Assembly (NCBI GenBank): GCA_033807775.1 | Contig: CM066315.1 | Span: forward strand, 63,248,320-63,312,319 | Length of the DNA stretch: 64,000 bases | Reading direction: 5' to 3' | Source of the DNA: Saussurea involucrata | Taxonomy: Eukaryota > Streptophyta > Magnoliopsida > Asterales > Asteraceae | Shown: positions 32,829 through 44,291 of the stretch, piece after piece | Layout: every line of letters starts with the position of its first letter | How positions within the stretch are numbered: the stretch's first letter is position 1 | The notes under the pieces: generated by a model | The model's input: the letters and a program-made list of their open reading frames with translations, nothing else | Told to the model about the DNA's origin: nothing | The model's database searches: none | Program-made: the position numbers and the translations under genes

Positions 32829-33691
32829 GTATGATGGGTGAAATAAACTTTTTCCTCGGTCTTCAAGTTAAGCAACTGGCGACCGGGATATTAATTAACC
32901 AGGCTAAGTACATCCGGGATATTCTTCGGAAATACTAGATAGAACAGTCTGCGCCCATGAAAACTCACATGTCTCCGGGTTCAAGGTTACACGCCGATCC
33001 TAACAGAAAGGATGTGGACACCAAGACCTACCGAGGAATGATAGGTTCTTTAATGTACTTGACGGCAAGTAGGTCGGATATCATGTTTTCGAAATTTTTG
33101 TGTGCCTGTTTTCAATCAAAACCGAAGGAATCTCATTTAATTGTTGTTAAACACATTTTTAGATATTTAAAAGGTATGGCTGATCTTGGCTTGTGGTACC
33201 CGAAAGAGACAGGTTTTGAATTGACAACTTACTTGGACGCTGATCACGCTGGAAGCATGCTGGATCGGAAGAGCACGTCGGGTCATGTGCAGTTCCTGGG
33301 CGACAGTCTCGTCAGCTGGGCATCCAAGAAGCAGCAATGCGTTTCTACATCTACTGCCGAGGCGGAGTACGTGGCCGCCGCGAGCTGCTGCTCTCAGGTA
33401 ATCTGGATGCGCACCCAGCTCAAGGACTATGGATTCTCCTACTCGAAGGTGCCCATCTACTGCGACTCGAAGAGCGCCATCACGTTATCAAGCTATCCGG
33501 TTCAGCACACTAAGACGAAGCATATAGACGTTCGGTATCATTTCATTAAGGATCATGTCGAAAGAGGTACAATCGAACTCTATTTCGTTAATACAGAACA
33601 TCAGTTAGCAGACCTTTTCACAAAACCCTTGGACGAAAAACTCTTTAATTATCTAGTGTCCAAGCTTGGTATGCTTAACCTGAAGGTTTAA
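32829..33691 (+). pseudogene. RT C-terminus and RNase H of Sirevirus E
   Basis: After the frameshift the RT continues (MSMMGEINFFLGLQVKQ, NQAKYIRDILRKY, then a stop near 32938). The open segment 32957-33691 holds the end of RT and RNase H with YLDADHAGSMLDRKSTSG, STAEAEYVAAASCCSQ, YCDSKSAITLSSYP, HTKTKHIDVRYHFIKDHV and HQLADLFTKPLDE. The RNase H acidic residues look intact. It ends with LGMLNLKV at TAA 33689-33691. Confidence 0.92.
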
Positions 33692-34594
33692 CACGTATAT
33701 GAGCCCGGTCCAATTTCCATACAATAACGTGGAACTATGTCTTAAACATCCGGTGTTTAAACTCCCGATGCTCAAGAACACATTTCTTCATTTCTGTATT
33801 CTAATTGTATCGCGCACATATCTATGTAAACCTCTGTATTAATTAGTTAGATTTCGTTTGTTTGCTTTCAATTTGCGTGTGATTTTCTTTATTTTTCCAT
33901 TTCTTCGTCTTTTATGTTTCTGCGTACCGCGCGTGCATTTCACAAGTTTGTTCATGTGTTCAGGGGAAGCACAATCAAAGGAATGCGCCAAGTAAGTCCG
34001 TTCTTAGTTTGAGGGGGAACGTCACACACTTTTTCTTTATATCAAAAGTTTTTTGTTTGTTCTCATCTTTCAAAATACTCATCTCTGGCACAATCCGACG
34101 GGGAGCGAAGTCTTTACTTGTGTGCAAACATCTAGGGGGGAGCGTTTTTAAGTTCATTAACTGTTTCTGAGAAGAAAATTCCAGTTTGAAAAACTCTGAG
34201 GGTCAAATTTTGCAATTCTCCAAAAGTTCCCGAATGAGGCATCTGGACACCTCACCCGGAAACTCACCTACTCGGACAAAGTGTCCGGACCGGGTGGTTT
34301 CCGGACAAGGTATCCGAACCACCCATCCGGTAACCATATATATTCCGGGCTATGCCATTTCTCTCATTTGTTTCCTGAAACTCGCGTCTAAAACCCTCTC
34401 ATCGCAAAAACCCTCGGATCACTCTCAAATCGCACGATTCTCTCGATTTTCGCCTCAAATCAAAGGTATGTTACTCGATTTCATCGCTCAAATGTATTTC
34501 GAATGCAATCATTCGCATATAACACACCAAATCAATCGATTTATCAATCGATTTCTGGCCATCCGATCCACTATGCTCTAACGGCCACGGCGAA
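33692..34594 (+). other. Pol-to-envelope spacer of Sirevirus E with internal purine tracts
   Basis: About 900 bp with no supported gene. Polypurine-like tracts occur at about 34008-34021 (TTTGAGGGGGAACG) and 34131-34145 (CTAGGGGGGAGCG). Multiple internal purine tracts in this zone are a known feature of Sireviruses. At 34240-34350 there is a second cluster of CCGGA/CCGGT motifs. Confidence 0.55.
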
Positions 34595-36357
34595 CGTCCC
34601 TGAACTTTAAACAAGTGTGGCACACCATTCGTGTGGTCACCGCCGATAACAGCCAGAGAATCGAGGCACGCCTAGACCACTTTCCATTCGTGCTTACACC
34701 CGATTCCTTCCGTCAGCTGCTTCAGCTTCCGGAAGCTACTGCCAACGGACGGGCAGGCTATGATCCCTACGTCGACGACGACGTTATTTGTGCCAACATT
34801 CGCCCCTTGGGCTATAATCATGCACCGAACCGCCTATCCGCCTTCAGTCGGAAGTATCTAGCGCCTCTATGGTATACGATGTTCCCCGTTATACATCGAT
34901 GCCTATCTTCGAAATGGAAGGGCATCGATCAGTGCAGCGGGAACTTCCTCCGCATCTTCCATGCCATGGCATTCGATCGACACGTCAACTTTGCAGCGAT
35001 GATCTGGCACGACCTAGTGAAGAATATTCGCGACAACAATGGGAAGAAGGAACGCCAGTTCATACCTTTCATCTGATTCCTACAACTGGCAATCCGTCCA
35101 CACATGGACGCCAACCCTGCCATTCCTCGCCGACCTAACCATCAGGTATGTCCATCCTTTAGCCTACACTACGTGGTAATCCGCAACCCATCAAATGCAC
35201 AACCCATGCGTCTTTTTGAAGCCCTACTGGCCTATGCAAGTCCTACAGTACCAAGTGTGTTAGCTTATAGGCGTGAGTTAGGACTAGACGCTCCTATGGT
35301 CCAGCCAGAGCCGGAGGGACCTTCCCAAGGAGCAAGACCCGAGAGGCGTGAGGGTCCGAGAACGCGAGGAGGGAGAGTTCGGGTAGCTGGGGCTCCCGGA
35401 TGGGGTGCGATGAGAGAACATATGGGAAGGGGAACAGGAGCGGGCAGTGCTGTAGACTTGCGCGCCGGTACAAGCCAACAAACTCGACCCTCTACAAGCC
35501 GACAACCCCAACCCTCTATCACAGCTTCAACCAGCCGCACCATACCTATCCAAAACACCGAACCGTCGACTATCCTACATGAGGTTCCGGTTATAAATGA
35601 CCCTTTACTTGAAAGAGACGCCGACGCGGAAACCAATGAACCTCAATCACCTTTAATCCGCCAATCTCCGTCTCACTCGGAAAGCACCAACTCCGATACC
35701 GACCAAGCCATTCGCCTAGCCTAAATACCACCTCGTATCAGAAGTCGTCCACCTCCAGTCGAGGAATCTCCATCTACCTCTACCACACCCTCTACCACCT
35801 CTACCCCTGAGCCAAATACGGGAGTCATAAGGAGAGCGGAGGAAGTAATAGTCGAAAATACAGAAAGTGCGAGAGGGAGAGAATGGAGATCGAAAAAGAA
35901 TCATGAGAGACCTAGTTTGTTAGAAAAACAAGTGTGTGAGTTAGCCTGAGCCAGTGTCAGCCAGGTAGCCACATCTGTTATCCCGTCTCATTCATTGGGA
36001 CGGGGTATTGAAGAAGCCGTCGTGGAACTAGCGACGCAATTGCACTCCCCCCTTGGCCACTCAAGTGACTCTCAACAGTTGCTTGTTTCAACTTCACACG
36101 GGGATTTAGCAAATAACCTATCGTTCTCTCACTCGAAGAGTTTCGGTATTGAAACAAGAGAACAGATGCCCCCGTTCTTGACTTCTTTCGATGCACAATC
36201 GAGTCTAGGGCCAATTGCTGACAATTTTTCTTTCACTAGGACACTACCATTTACTACTGCTACCATCGGTGATATAAGTGACCCGATCGGAACACCCGGA
36301 GTATCTCTATCACTTGGTGGAATACGAGGGGTGGAAGTCCTACCACGACTATCATAA
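34595..36357 (+). pseudogene. Envelope-like ORF of Sirevirus E, first part
   Basis: One frame with stops at 35074-35076 (TGA), 35722-35724 (TAA), about 35948 (TGA) and 36355-36357 (TAA). The N-terminal domain reads RIEARLDHFPFVLTPDSFRQL and HCFPxI-like aromatic blocks (SRKYLAPLWYTMFPVIHRCL, FHAMAFDRHVNFAAMIWHD). A Pro/Ser/Thr/Arg-rich low-complexity section follows. It holds the same position as the 1-2649 ORF of element A. I see no signal peptide or transmembrane helix. Function unknown. Confidence 0.65.
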
Positions 36358-36365
36358 CGCCAACC

Positions 36366-37019
36366 GTGAACGTAGGTAGTACTACTGTTGATTCAACAGT
36401 AGTTACCTCAACGGGTAATCTATGTGATCCCGGTGTTACCTTACCCGAATTCGTTTCAAGGAAATACATAGACGACGCCTTAAAGGTTGTCCAAGCCGAG
36501 TTGACCAAGGACATTAAAGCAGGATTGGACGAAGTCAGAAGTTTATTGAAAGGGAAAGAGAAGGTGGTCGAAGCTGAAACCGTCCCAACACATCCACCTC
36601 GTCAATTTGAATATGTTCCGACATCTTATTTAGTGGATGATCTCAAAGCCATGATTCTTGCCCAACTACTTCAGCAATCCAACACCGCCTCTTCTTCTGA
36701 AGCCGATCTGCTATCCTTTCTACGTACCCAGGTATCCTCTCAATCACGAAAACTCACAACCCGACTCGACCAGATTGACTCGACCCTTCGGAACGTCCAA
36801 CAAGCTCTTGAAAATCTATCCAAATGGGTCACAACACTTGAAAGCACATGTAAAAGTCAATCTCAAGGACTCAAGCGCACACACGATGACCAGGATGATT
36901 CTGTTTACCGTGAGGGGCAGAACAAGCGCCAACGTCTATCCGAGTCCGAGCCAGTAAATGTCGACACCGTATCAGAGGTTCAACCGGAACCACTGAAGAA
37001 CAGCCATAAAGTCAGTTAA
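36366..37019 (+). pseudogene. Envelope-like region of Sirevirus E, coiled-coil part
   Basis: A 217-codon open segment in a shifted frame. It has a helical region with heptads (LTKDIKAGLDEVRSLLKGKE, then RLDQIDSTLRNVQQALENLS) and a basic patch NKRQRLSE that could be a nuclear localisation signal. The counterpart in element A at 700-1050 also has coiled-coil spacing. It probably continues the same protein as 34595-36357. Confidence 0.6.
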
Positions 37020-37030
37020 GTTTAGTCGAC

Positions 37031-38271
37031 ATGGTAGTTGACATGGATATTTCAGATGAAGATGAAAAAGACCCAACGGTTGAAAAGCCTGAGGGAGAAA
37101 AACAAAGACTGATCGAACTCACAGCTATTGAGCGGACATCACTTGAAATTATCGACCCAAAATCAGAGATCGACCCGGAAACCGAAAACTTATGGCACAA
37201 AAAGGCCCTCAATGCAATCAACTCCGAGGTCGACATGATCTTCCCGACCGCAACCGATGAAGACATAGATTATGATAAGTATCTTCTTCAAGACGTTCAG
37301 AGTACACCTTCTACTATTCCTGATATGCCCGAAACTTCCGAATCAGTTCATCCAACATCTCCTCAACCCGAATCAGCATCGAATCAACCCAATCAACCAG
37401 TGAAATGGGAGAAGATCATTATCCTAATTCCTTATCTAGAAGATTATCTGAAGAATCTCTTCGTTCACCGGTTAAGGCCTCTCGACCCTGTTTTGTGCCA
37501 TAGAATATCAACTTTTGATGACACTCGCCGAATGCAATATCTGGAGATCATGAAAAGATGTCAATCAGTCAAGAGTGTCAGAACGAAGCACAAGATAACC
37601 AAAATCACCAACATCCAGTCCGGCCGTATTCTGAAAGTCTGGTACCCAATTTTCACCGTTACAAGGGAAGACGGGAAAGATTGGACATTCTCCGAAGCCG
37701 ACTTCAAAAACCTGCGACTAAGTGATTTCCACGACATTCTGAGAGACTTACGAACCAGACCATCAGACCTCTCCATGTCACCAAAGCACTTGAAGCTGTA
37801 AAACGATTCCTGAAATGCACTATCTCACTGTCTTACATCACAAATTTTCATATGGGAATCTAGAACATGTCGAAGAAAATAAACTTGCTTAAACCCAATC
37901 AGAAGGCAACAGAGTTGAAGATATACCCGATAAACACGATGTTGTTTGAACAAGAATTTGGAACCATCTACCTCAAAGCTCAAGGTGAAAATAAATTTCT
38001 CAGTTTCAGTCAAGTTAACCGTTACTGCAATGGAACTTTGATGAAGGTCAGACAATCGCTAAGAGAGATTATCTCCAAGGAAGAACTGATCCCGAAAACA
38101 TTTATGTGTAGTCTTAAAGAGTTGAATGCTCGAGAAGCCTTGGAAATAGTTGAAGACCGACTTGAGTTCCGCAGATCTATCAGAAGCTTTGAAATTCTTT
38201 TTGCCATCCGTAAAAGATATGTTCCGAACTGGCGCGACATTGAACTTCAATTCAAAGGGGGAGATTGCTAG
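37031..38271 (+). pseudogene. C-terminal region of Sirevirus E third gene
   Basis: Two open segments. The first (37031-37801) starts acidic (MDISDEDEKD) and includes a compact domain (LEDYLKNLFVHRLRPLDP, RILKVWYPIFTVTREDGKDW). The second (37867-38271) reads LKPNQKATELKIYPIN, LSFSQVNRYCNGTLMKVRQSL and RYVPNWRDIELQFKGGDC, ending exactly where the polypurine tract begins, so the coding end overlaps the tract. Stops near 37800 and 37860 separate them. No known enzyme family is recognised. Confidence 0.6.
38254..38265 (+). other. Polypurine tract of Sirevirus E
   Basis: AAAGGGGGAGAT directly before the 3' LTR start TGCTAGGG. Canonical copia arrangement. Confidence 0.9.
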
Positions 38272-38505
38272 GGTCAAATGTTAGTTGAATGGAAGTTCAA
38301 GGGTGTAATTTGTAACACCTTCAATAGGTATAAATAGTTTGCTTTAACTTCATTATTAGGTTAATCGTTCCTATATTCATATTGTAAAAATCTCTGAACG
38401 ACAAAACCTTTGATTGAATGATATGGATGACAAATTGAAATCATTACTTGTTATTGATTATTGATTTTTGATTAATCTTGTTATTGCACTAATCTGGGAT
38501 CCACA
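38266..38505 (+). repeat. 3' LTR of Sirevirus E
   Basis: TGCTAGGGTC to GGGATCCACA, 240 bp. It aligns with 25681-25913 over the whole length but with many differences in the middle. The first dinucleotides and last 30 bp are conserved. Confidence 0.88.
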
Positions 38506-38782
38506 ACAAGTATTCATCAGAGACACTTGGTTGGTTCAAGTATGAAGTACATAACAAGATGGGAAGGCCCAATGTTCATAAATAACCTGCTATGAACTTC
38601 ATTTCTTACATTGACAGGATGATCAGATACATGAAGCTTATAATTAACTATTATAGAATACTCTCTGAATCATTTATCAAAGGAGTGCCATAAGTCTTTA
38701 ACATAGGTTGATTTTCACCTCTTGTTTTCTGGTATCTCTTTTTAATACATGTAATTTTCTTTTTCAATACTTAGCGGGAGAT
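38506..38782. other. Unassigned remnant between Sirevirus E and copia LTR F
   Basis: About 280 bp, ending in a purine tract (GCGGGAGAT) next to the following LTR. It is probably the 3' end of the element that owned that LTR. No protein match is seen. Confidence 0.4.
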
Positions 38783-39404
38783 TGTTAGCCCCAAAATATT
38801 TATGTATAAAAGTATTGTAAAAGAAACCAAGTCTCCAGACCAGAAGACCTCTACACTAGAACGACCGTTGAGCCGTAGCCTTGAAAATAATGCCTTATCA
38901 AGTAGAGTATGCCCAACCAGAAGATCATCCTGAAGAGGCAGAGCCTCTGGCCCCCTCTACTCTTATATATTGAGTTCAACAAGTCCTTTCTCTCTAAGTG
39001 TGGACATCGAATCCTAGTCTACCACATCAGCTGGAAGCGGTTATTTCACCTTTACACGTGGAATCTCCTAAGTGTCTGAAGCTTTGACTTTCCAAATTTA
39101 GGGCTATAAATACAGGAATTGGTTTATTATCGTGTACACTTTACACAACAATTATTCACACATCTTGTTATAACAACTTAGAGAGAAAGAGAGAGAAAGT
39201 GAATTCTAGAGAGATCTTACATACACTTAGTGTGTGTTCTTGGTGTGGTCTTCACTTTAATCTCATACTTCAATAAATACAGTGATGATGATGTTGTCCA
39301 AATTTACTGTTTGTATCTCTACTTTCATCTCATTACTGTTTAAGTCTATATTGATCAATTACCTTATTGCCTCTGCTATTTTTCTACTATATTGATCATT
39401 AACA
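38783..39404 (+). repeat. 3' LTR of a further copia element (F)
   Basis: TGTTAGCCCC to GATCATTAACA, 622 bp, with TGTTA/TAACA inverted ends, a purine tract GCGGGAGAT just upstream and a TATAAATA box at about 39106. There is no partner LTR and no target duplication (GAGAT versus AAGGG), so it is a truncated element's 3' LTR and not a simple solo LTR. Confidence 0.75.
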
Positions 39405-40045
39405 AAGGGTAAACTGGGATCTACTAGATGTCAAATCCCTTATGCAAGCGTCGTTGGAAGCCTCATGCACACAATGATGTGGAGACAACCTAATCTTGCA
39501 CACTCGGTTGGTGTGGTGAGCGGGTTCATGTCAAATACGGGGAAACCACATTGGGAAGCAGTAAAGATGATCTTAAGATATTTAAAGGGAACTCCCGGGA
39601 AGGGATTCCATTTTGATGGAAAAGATGAAGGCTGCAAACTCCGGCTATGCTGGAGACCGAGTCAATTAGAATTCAACCTCCGGCTACGTATTTGTTCTAG
39701 GTGGAGCAACAATTAGTTGGAGATCATGGCTACAAACGGTAGTAGTATTGTCCACCACAGTAGTTGATTTAATCTTAGCGGTAGAGGCGGCTAAAGAAAC
39801 TATATACTTGAGGCATCTGTAAGAAGATTTGGGATTGAAGCAAGAAAGTGTGGAGGTTTAATGTTATAGTCAAAGTACCATTCACTTGGTGGGAAACTTG
39901 GTTTTTAGTTCGAGAACCAAGCATATCCATGTCAGGGAGTCATTCTTGGTGGCTCTACATGAAGAAAAACATGTAGCTTTGAAGGAGATCCACTCAAATG
40001 ATAAACAAGTTCGAGCATTGCTCGAACCTAATCCAACTTAAGATG
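39405..40045 (+). pseudogene. Copia RT-RNase H remnant
   Basis: A readable trace of the RNase H end of another copia lineage: PYASVVGSLMHTMMWRQPNLAHSV, then WEAVKMILRYLKGTPGKGF, then with frame breaks ISWRSWLQTVVVLSTT and SRTKHIHVRESF. It directly abuts the LTR at 39404, so the LTR-bearing element inserted in, or recombined with, this remnant. Tork/Tnt1-like by wording, not proven. Confidence 0.8.
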
Positions 40046-40250
40046 TGCTAGATGTCTTTGGGCACTTTGGGAAGATATGGACATCGGAACTAAAGGGACC
40101 AGTGAGGTAATTTTGGCATATAAATTTGACGCTTTATTGACAATTGGTTATGGCCAAGACGAGGCTCTTTGTTAGTGAAGCCAAACTTGTCTTGAGATTC
40201 GTTCAAACCTCGTCTTGATAAGAAGGTAATTGTTTTGTATCAAGGTGAAG

Positions 40251-40994
40251 TGTTGAAAATTGTGATACAAAACATAGGAATGCAAAAGAGTAAGTTCTAG
40301 AGTTTCTGACATAGTCGCACCATATATTCACGCACAGGCGATTGTAATGTAACTTTGCAAACATAAAGTTTTGGGTGTTTTGAAGCGGCCACACATTATG
40401 ATTGACCACAGGTGTGCGTAATGTTATTTTGCTAACAGAAAGTTATGGGTGTTTTCACACGGTCGCACTTTATGATCAAGCGTAGGCAGGCGAAAACAAA
40501 AACTTTTGGGTCCTCAGGCATGACCACACCTTATAATTCGTCTTGGCCTTGTGCAACGATAAGGATGAATTTCCCAACTTTTAGTATTCGTATCAAATTG
40601 GGATTCCACCTATGGATTACTATAAATAATCCTCTTGAGTTCCTTCATGCTATGAGAACGAATTTGAGAGCATAGAGCCCTAGTTTGAGTAGAGAAAAGT
40701 AATACACAATTTAATGTTCGGTTTGTAATTTTCTCTTTGGTATTTGGGCGTTATTCATCAATAAAAGTTCCTCCTCTTCATCGTGGACGTACATCACCAC
40801 ACCGGTGGTGGAACCACGTAAATCTTTGTGTTTTGAGTGTTTTCGAAGTTCTTTGGTTGATAGATCTTTGTGATTTCGATCCTATTTGTTATCCACATTC
40901 GTTGTTGGTTGACATCATATATTTTATTTTCATTAAATAAAGTTCATTACTTTATCTTGTTTTTGGGACCTTTGCCGTGCTCAAAACCCCAACA
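40251..40994 (+). repeat. LTR of the copia remnant (Tork/Tnt1-like)
   Basis: Starts TGTTGAAAATTGTG after CAAGGTGAAG and ends CCCCAACA, giving TGTTG/CAACA ends. Near 40780-40830 it has the GTGGACGTA...GAACCACGTAAATCTTTGTG sequence common at the 3' side of Tnt1-like LTRs. It follows the RNase H remnant in the right order and spacing to be its 3' LTR. Confidence 0.65.
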
Positions 40995-41507
40995 ACACCA
41001 AGATCCTGCGTAAGTTCTACAACTTCTAAACAACCTCAACTCCAGGATGTTACAACATCACATACACAAATTCGTACGACTGTTTTTGGGTGCCATCCTC
41101 GTCCTCGACTGTCGAAGTACAAGCCACACCTATTGTCACGGAGACAAAAACTTATGATCACAACGGTTGTGTTTAGGAATCCTACTATCATTACCAAACA
41201 GAGGTCTGTCATTGACTTGCAACCTCGAGTACTGCATCCTGTCTCCATCTCTTTCCAATTCATTGGCTACCACACTCGCCGCATCTTCAATACATGTATC
41301 AACACTTAACTGATGGTTATTCGTCTCAAATACGACAATCCTAAACCGTGTATATCCTCTTAAATATCAAGAGGGATGTCATTAAGTCTTAACCTTTAAC
41401 TATAAACAATAGTTGCAATTTGTTTGGTTGTTAGTGGGTGTATAAGATACAATACAATCTTTACCGTAGTGTGGAACAATGCATGGCCAGACTAGTTGTT
41501 TTCAGCA
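40995..41507. other. Unassigned stretch
   Basis: About 500 bp after the LTR. Open segments on both strands are short and show no motif. Probably old transposon-derived sequence. Confidence 0.3.
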
Positions 41508-41790
41508 ACCATCAACGAGCAAGCAAATATTGATTACTTTGAAACTATTAGTCCTGTCGTTAAACCAACTACCTTAGCTTGTGTGCTTGATTCTAACTAT
41601 AGTTGTTTCTTACAACAGGATTTTTCACGGTATGGTTGGTTCTTTATAATATTTCACTATGAATCGTCGTGATATTGCTTTTGTTCTTAATATGGTGTCC
41701 CATACTATATATCACCTTCATGTTCTAAAAGAATTTTTAGGTATTTGATGGCACATCGGATCATGGGTTGTTTACTCCGACTATTATCAT
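41508..41790 (+). pseudogene. Heavily decayed copia RT remnant
   Basis: YFETISPVVKPTTLACVL at about 41530-41590 recalls the copia RT block around FSPVVKPTTIR, and GSL..FTMNRRDIAFVLNMVS at about 41635-41700 recalls the region before RNase H. Everything between has been lost by deletion. It reads on the plus strand. Confidence 0.6.
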
Positions 41791-42011
41791 GCTTGCTCGT
41801 CTACCATGTACAGAAGATAGTATGCGAACCGCACCCCCAAAGAGAGCCGTCTGCTATATATAAAGAGAAGTTACAAGAGCCTTATAAAAGGTTTAAATAG
41901 TATATATTCTAATCCCTTCAAACAAAATGTTATTTAATAATTTTAGATGATAAATAGTGAACCCAAGGAACAACAAAATCTGCGTGATGTATCAATAACT
42001 ACACAGTCTAA

Positions 42012-42354
42012 GGGCATCTCCAATGGGTCACACTATATTTTAAATCAAATATAAAAAATAGTGTAAAAGGTAGTGTAAAATTAGTGTTAATAGTAAATCT
42101 TCTCCAATGGGTAACACTATTTTTTACACCAAATCCTAATATTTTAGACACATTCCTTTTAATATTAATTGAGGGACCAAAAATGTAACTGAAAAAGTAG
42201 TGCAAATGAATAGTGTTACACCAAATATAGTGTAATGCTATTCATTACACTAAATTTAGTGTGGAAAATAGAGATCCCATTATAAATGTAAATAGTGTTA
42301 TTTACACCAAAGTTAGTGTTTAGTGTAAGATTTAGTGACCCATTGGAGATGGTC
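42012..42354. mobile_element. Tourist-like MITE
   Basis: A 343-bp element with terminal inverted repeats GGGCATCTCCAATGGGTCAC and GTGACCCATTGGAGATGGTC, flanked by TAA (42009-42011 and 42355-42357). The TAA duplication and the CATCTCCAATGG ends fit PIF/Harbinger-derived Tourist MITEs. An internal copy of the terminal motif occurs near 42093 (TCTCCAATGGGTAACAC). AT-rich with repeated TAGTGTAA words, no coding capacity. Confidence 0.85.
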
Positions 42355-42357
42355 TAA

Positions 42358-43102
42358 ATTAGACAGGCCGCCATCATGTCACAAATCATGGCAAATTATA
42401 ATAATATAGAGAAAAAAATAAACAAAAACAATCCACACCGAAATGATACCTAACAACATGTTTTATTATTTTTTATAAGACCTTGTAAACTATACTTGAC
42501 CATTATTGCCATATAATTATTTGGTAAATCATGTGAATCACTAATTAATTGACTACTAGTCTTTTCATATTGTTTTGTTTCTCTGCCAAAATATTCAAAA
42601 CACTTGGATGATTATATTCATCCGCGTACTCAAATAAACCTCCTCAATACAAGAAACTAGTGCTTCACCGGCCGTAAAAAGCGGTCGGCAATTTGTCGAA
42701 GAAGTCCATCATTCCAATGGAAACAATTTGTTAGAAAGGACTTAACAGTAAAATATACTGATAGAGTTTAACGATGGAAATTAATATTTAGTTGACATAC
42801 AAAGCTGTCGGTAATCACAAAAACAATTTTACACTTATATAGAGCAATACGATGAATTCGGTGCTTAGAAGTTCTCATGGGTGTGTGCGTGCGCACACAC
42901 ACACACAGAGGCGGGATCAAAAAAGAATGTTAAGTTGTCAATTTGTGGGACCGGCCATAGAGCGGGTAATCATTCTGTGTTGACCAAGTCACTTGCGTCT
43001 TTATGGACATGTTGTATCACACGTAATTTTACATTATCATCACTAATCCTAAAACTTTTCGTTTTCTCGTAAATTGAGTGTCTTTTCATTTGATCTTGAA
43101 TG
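42358..43102. other. AT-rich sequence without recognised genes
   Basis: No ORF with a domain. It includes a short alternating purine-pyrimidine patch at 42883-42906 (GTGTGTGCGTGCGCACACAC). A pair of GTCGGCAAT/GTCGGTAAT words near 42690 and 42810 may be scraps of a CACTA element. Confidence 0.3.
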
Positions 43103-44054
43103 TCTATATATAAAGTTATCAACCCTTAAAATATTTGACGTAAATTGTTTATCAAACAATATTATACTACTTGTATGAACACAATTTAACAACATTATAA
43201 TCATCTATTTTATTCAGTGATATTACGTATCTAATTATTTTATCCAATCATATCTTCAATATTTTATTCGGCAAACTCTGTTACCAAAAGTCTCAATATT
43301 TTAGACACATTCCTTTTTATAAAAATACCATAAAATACCCTTATAATTAGGTATGTAGTTTACTTTTAATCCCTTACTTTTTTATTTTTTATTTTAGACT
43401 TTTATCATAAAAACATAAATAATGTATATGAACTAAAATGCATTAAAAACATTTCTATTTTTTACAAATTACACAATTGTAATCCCTTCGTCAATACCTT
43501 CGAAATGAGCCCAATATTGAATATTTTTGGATTTAATTATATTATTAAATATTATAAATACATACGAATTAATGTGTCATGATTAGTATGAGATTTAATA
43601 CAAATAATCACTAAATTGTCGTGATTTTCTTTTTGCAATTTCATATCAATTTTTACTTCAAACTCGAATTCTTCAACGAATTACAATTCTATCAAATTTC
43701 ATTCTGTGAACGAAACACACTTAGAATTATCATAAGAGATTTAATTACTTGGAAAAAAAAGATATCACTTATCAACTGACTTTTGGATTATGAGTTCGAA
43801 CCTTTTTCAAAAATATAAATATGCAGTTATTGTGTATTCGTTTGATAAATTCATTTAGTAACGACATTTATAATAGGTATCAAACTTATAAAAATATTTT
43901 TATCTTCAAGATAATATTCTCTATTTGTGGAATTTTTGTTTTCTTTTTATCAATTATTGTACGTGTCACAAAATTATTCAACAACTATTAAACATCAAAT
44001 AATTAACTTAAAACACAAATTTCATCGTCGCGCAACGGGCGAGCCAAAGACTAG
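43103..44054 (+). mobile_element. Helitron-like non-autonomous element (3' end supported)
   Basis: The right end has a short hairpin (TCGTC / GGCGA around GCGCAACG) followed by nine bases and CTAG at 44051-44054, then T. This is the layout of Helitron 3' ends, and CGCGCAACGGGC-type hairpins are common in plant Helitrons. The proposed left end TCTATATATAAAG at 43103 is a guess: it has the TC start but is preceded by G where A is expected. AT-rich and non-coding. Confidence 0.5.
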
Positions 44055-44080
44055 TATATATATATATATATAGGGTGATA
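44055..44080. repeat. (TA)n microsatellite
   Basis: A TA run directly after the Helitron-like CTAG and before the first foldback element. It forms the left border of the TA-flanked element chain. Confidence 0.85.
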
Positions 44081-44095
44081 GGGTCAGGTTCAAGG

Positions 44096-44291
44096 AAAAA
44101 AAACAGAAAACTGAGAACACCCTAGAGGCCCTTCATCTAGACGATATGCACTTGTCCATACAGGTAATTTGTAACATGCACAAATGCATAATATGCACTT
44201 GTGCATAAAACCAAAAGATCAACTTAATTTACCTGTATGCACAAATGCATACCGTCTAGATGAATGGCCCTAGGGTGTTCTTCAGTTTTTC
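44096..44291. mobile_element. Nested foldback element in the left inverted repeat
   Basis: About 195 bp with long inverted arms: GAACACCCTAGAGGCC...CATCTAGACG and CGTCTAGATG...GGCCCTAGGGTGTTC, plus an inner pair around CATACAGGTAA / TTACCTGTATG. It interrupts the TIR of the host element after CAAGG, and AAAGG follows on the right, a plausible short target duplication. The centre repeats ATGCAC and GTGCAT. Confidence 0.7.

Larger units (their letters stand above)
25681..38505 (+). mobile_element. Sirevirus-type Ty1/copia element E
   Basis: A 12.8-kb element with short LTRs at both ends (25681-25913 and 38266-38505), a tRNA-Met primer site, a 950-bp leader, gag, protease, integrase, RT, RNase H, a spacer with purine tracts, an envelope-like region and a terminal polypurine tract. 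The order matches element A on the other strand. The two LTRs are only moderately similar, and the flanking bases (GACCT left, ACAAG right) show no target duplication. All genes are broken, but pol keeps a 605-codon open stretch. Confidence 0.9.

Noticed and set aside
42660..42830. CACTA transposon from GTCGGCAAT/GTCGGTAAT words
   Set aside because: No CACTA ends or 3-bp duplication are visible. The words are too short to support a call.
42883..42906. GTGTGTGCGTGCGCACACACACAC as a functional palindrome
   Set aside because: Alternating purine-pyrimidine microsatellites arise by slippage. No element ends coincide with it.
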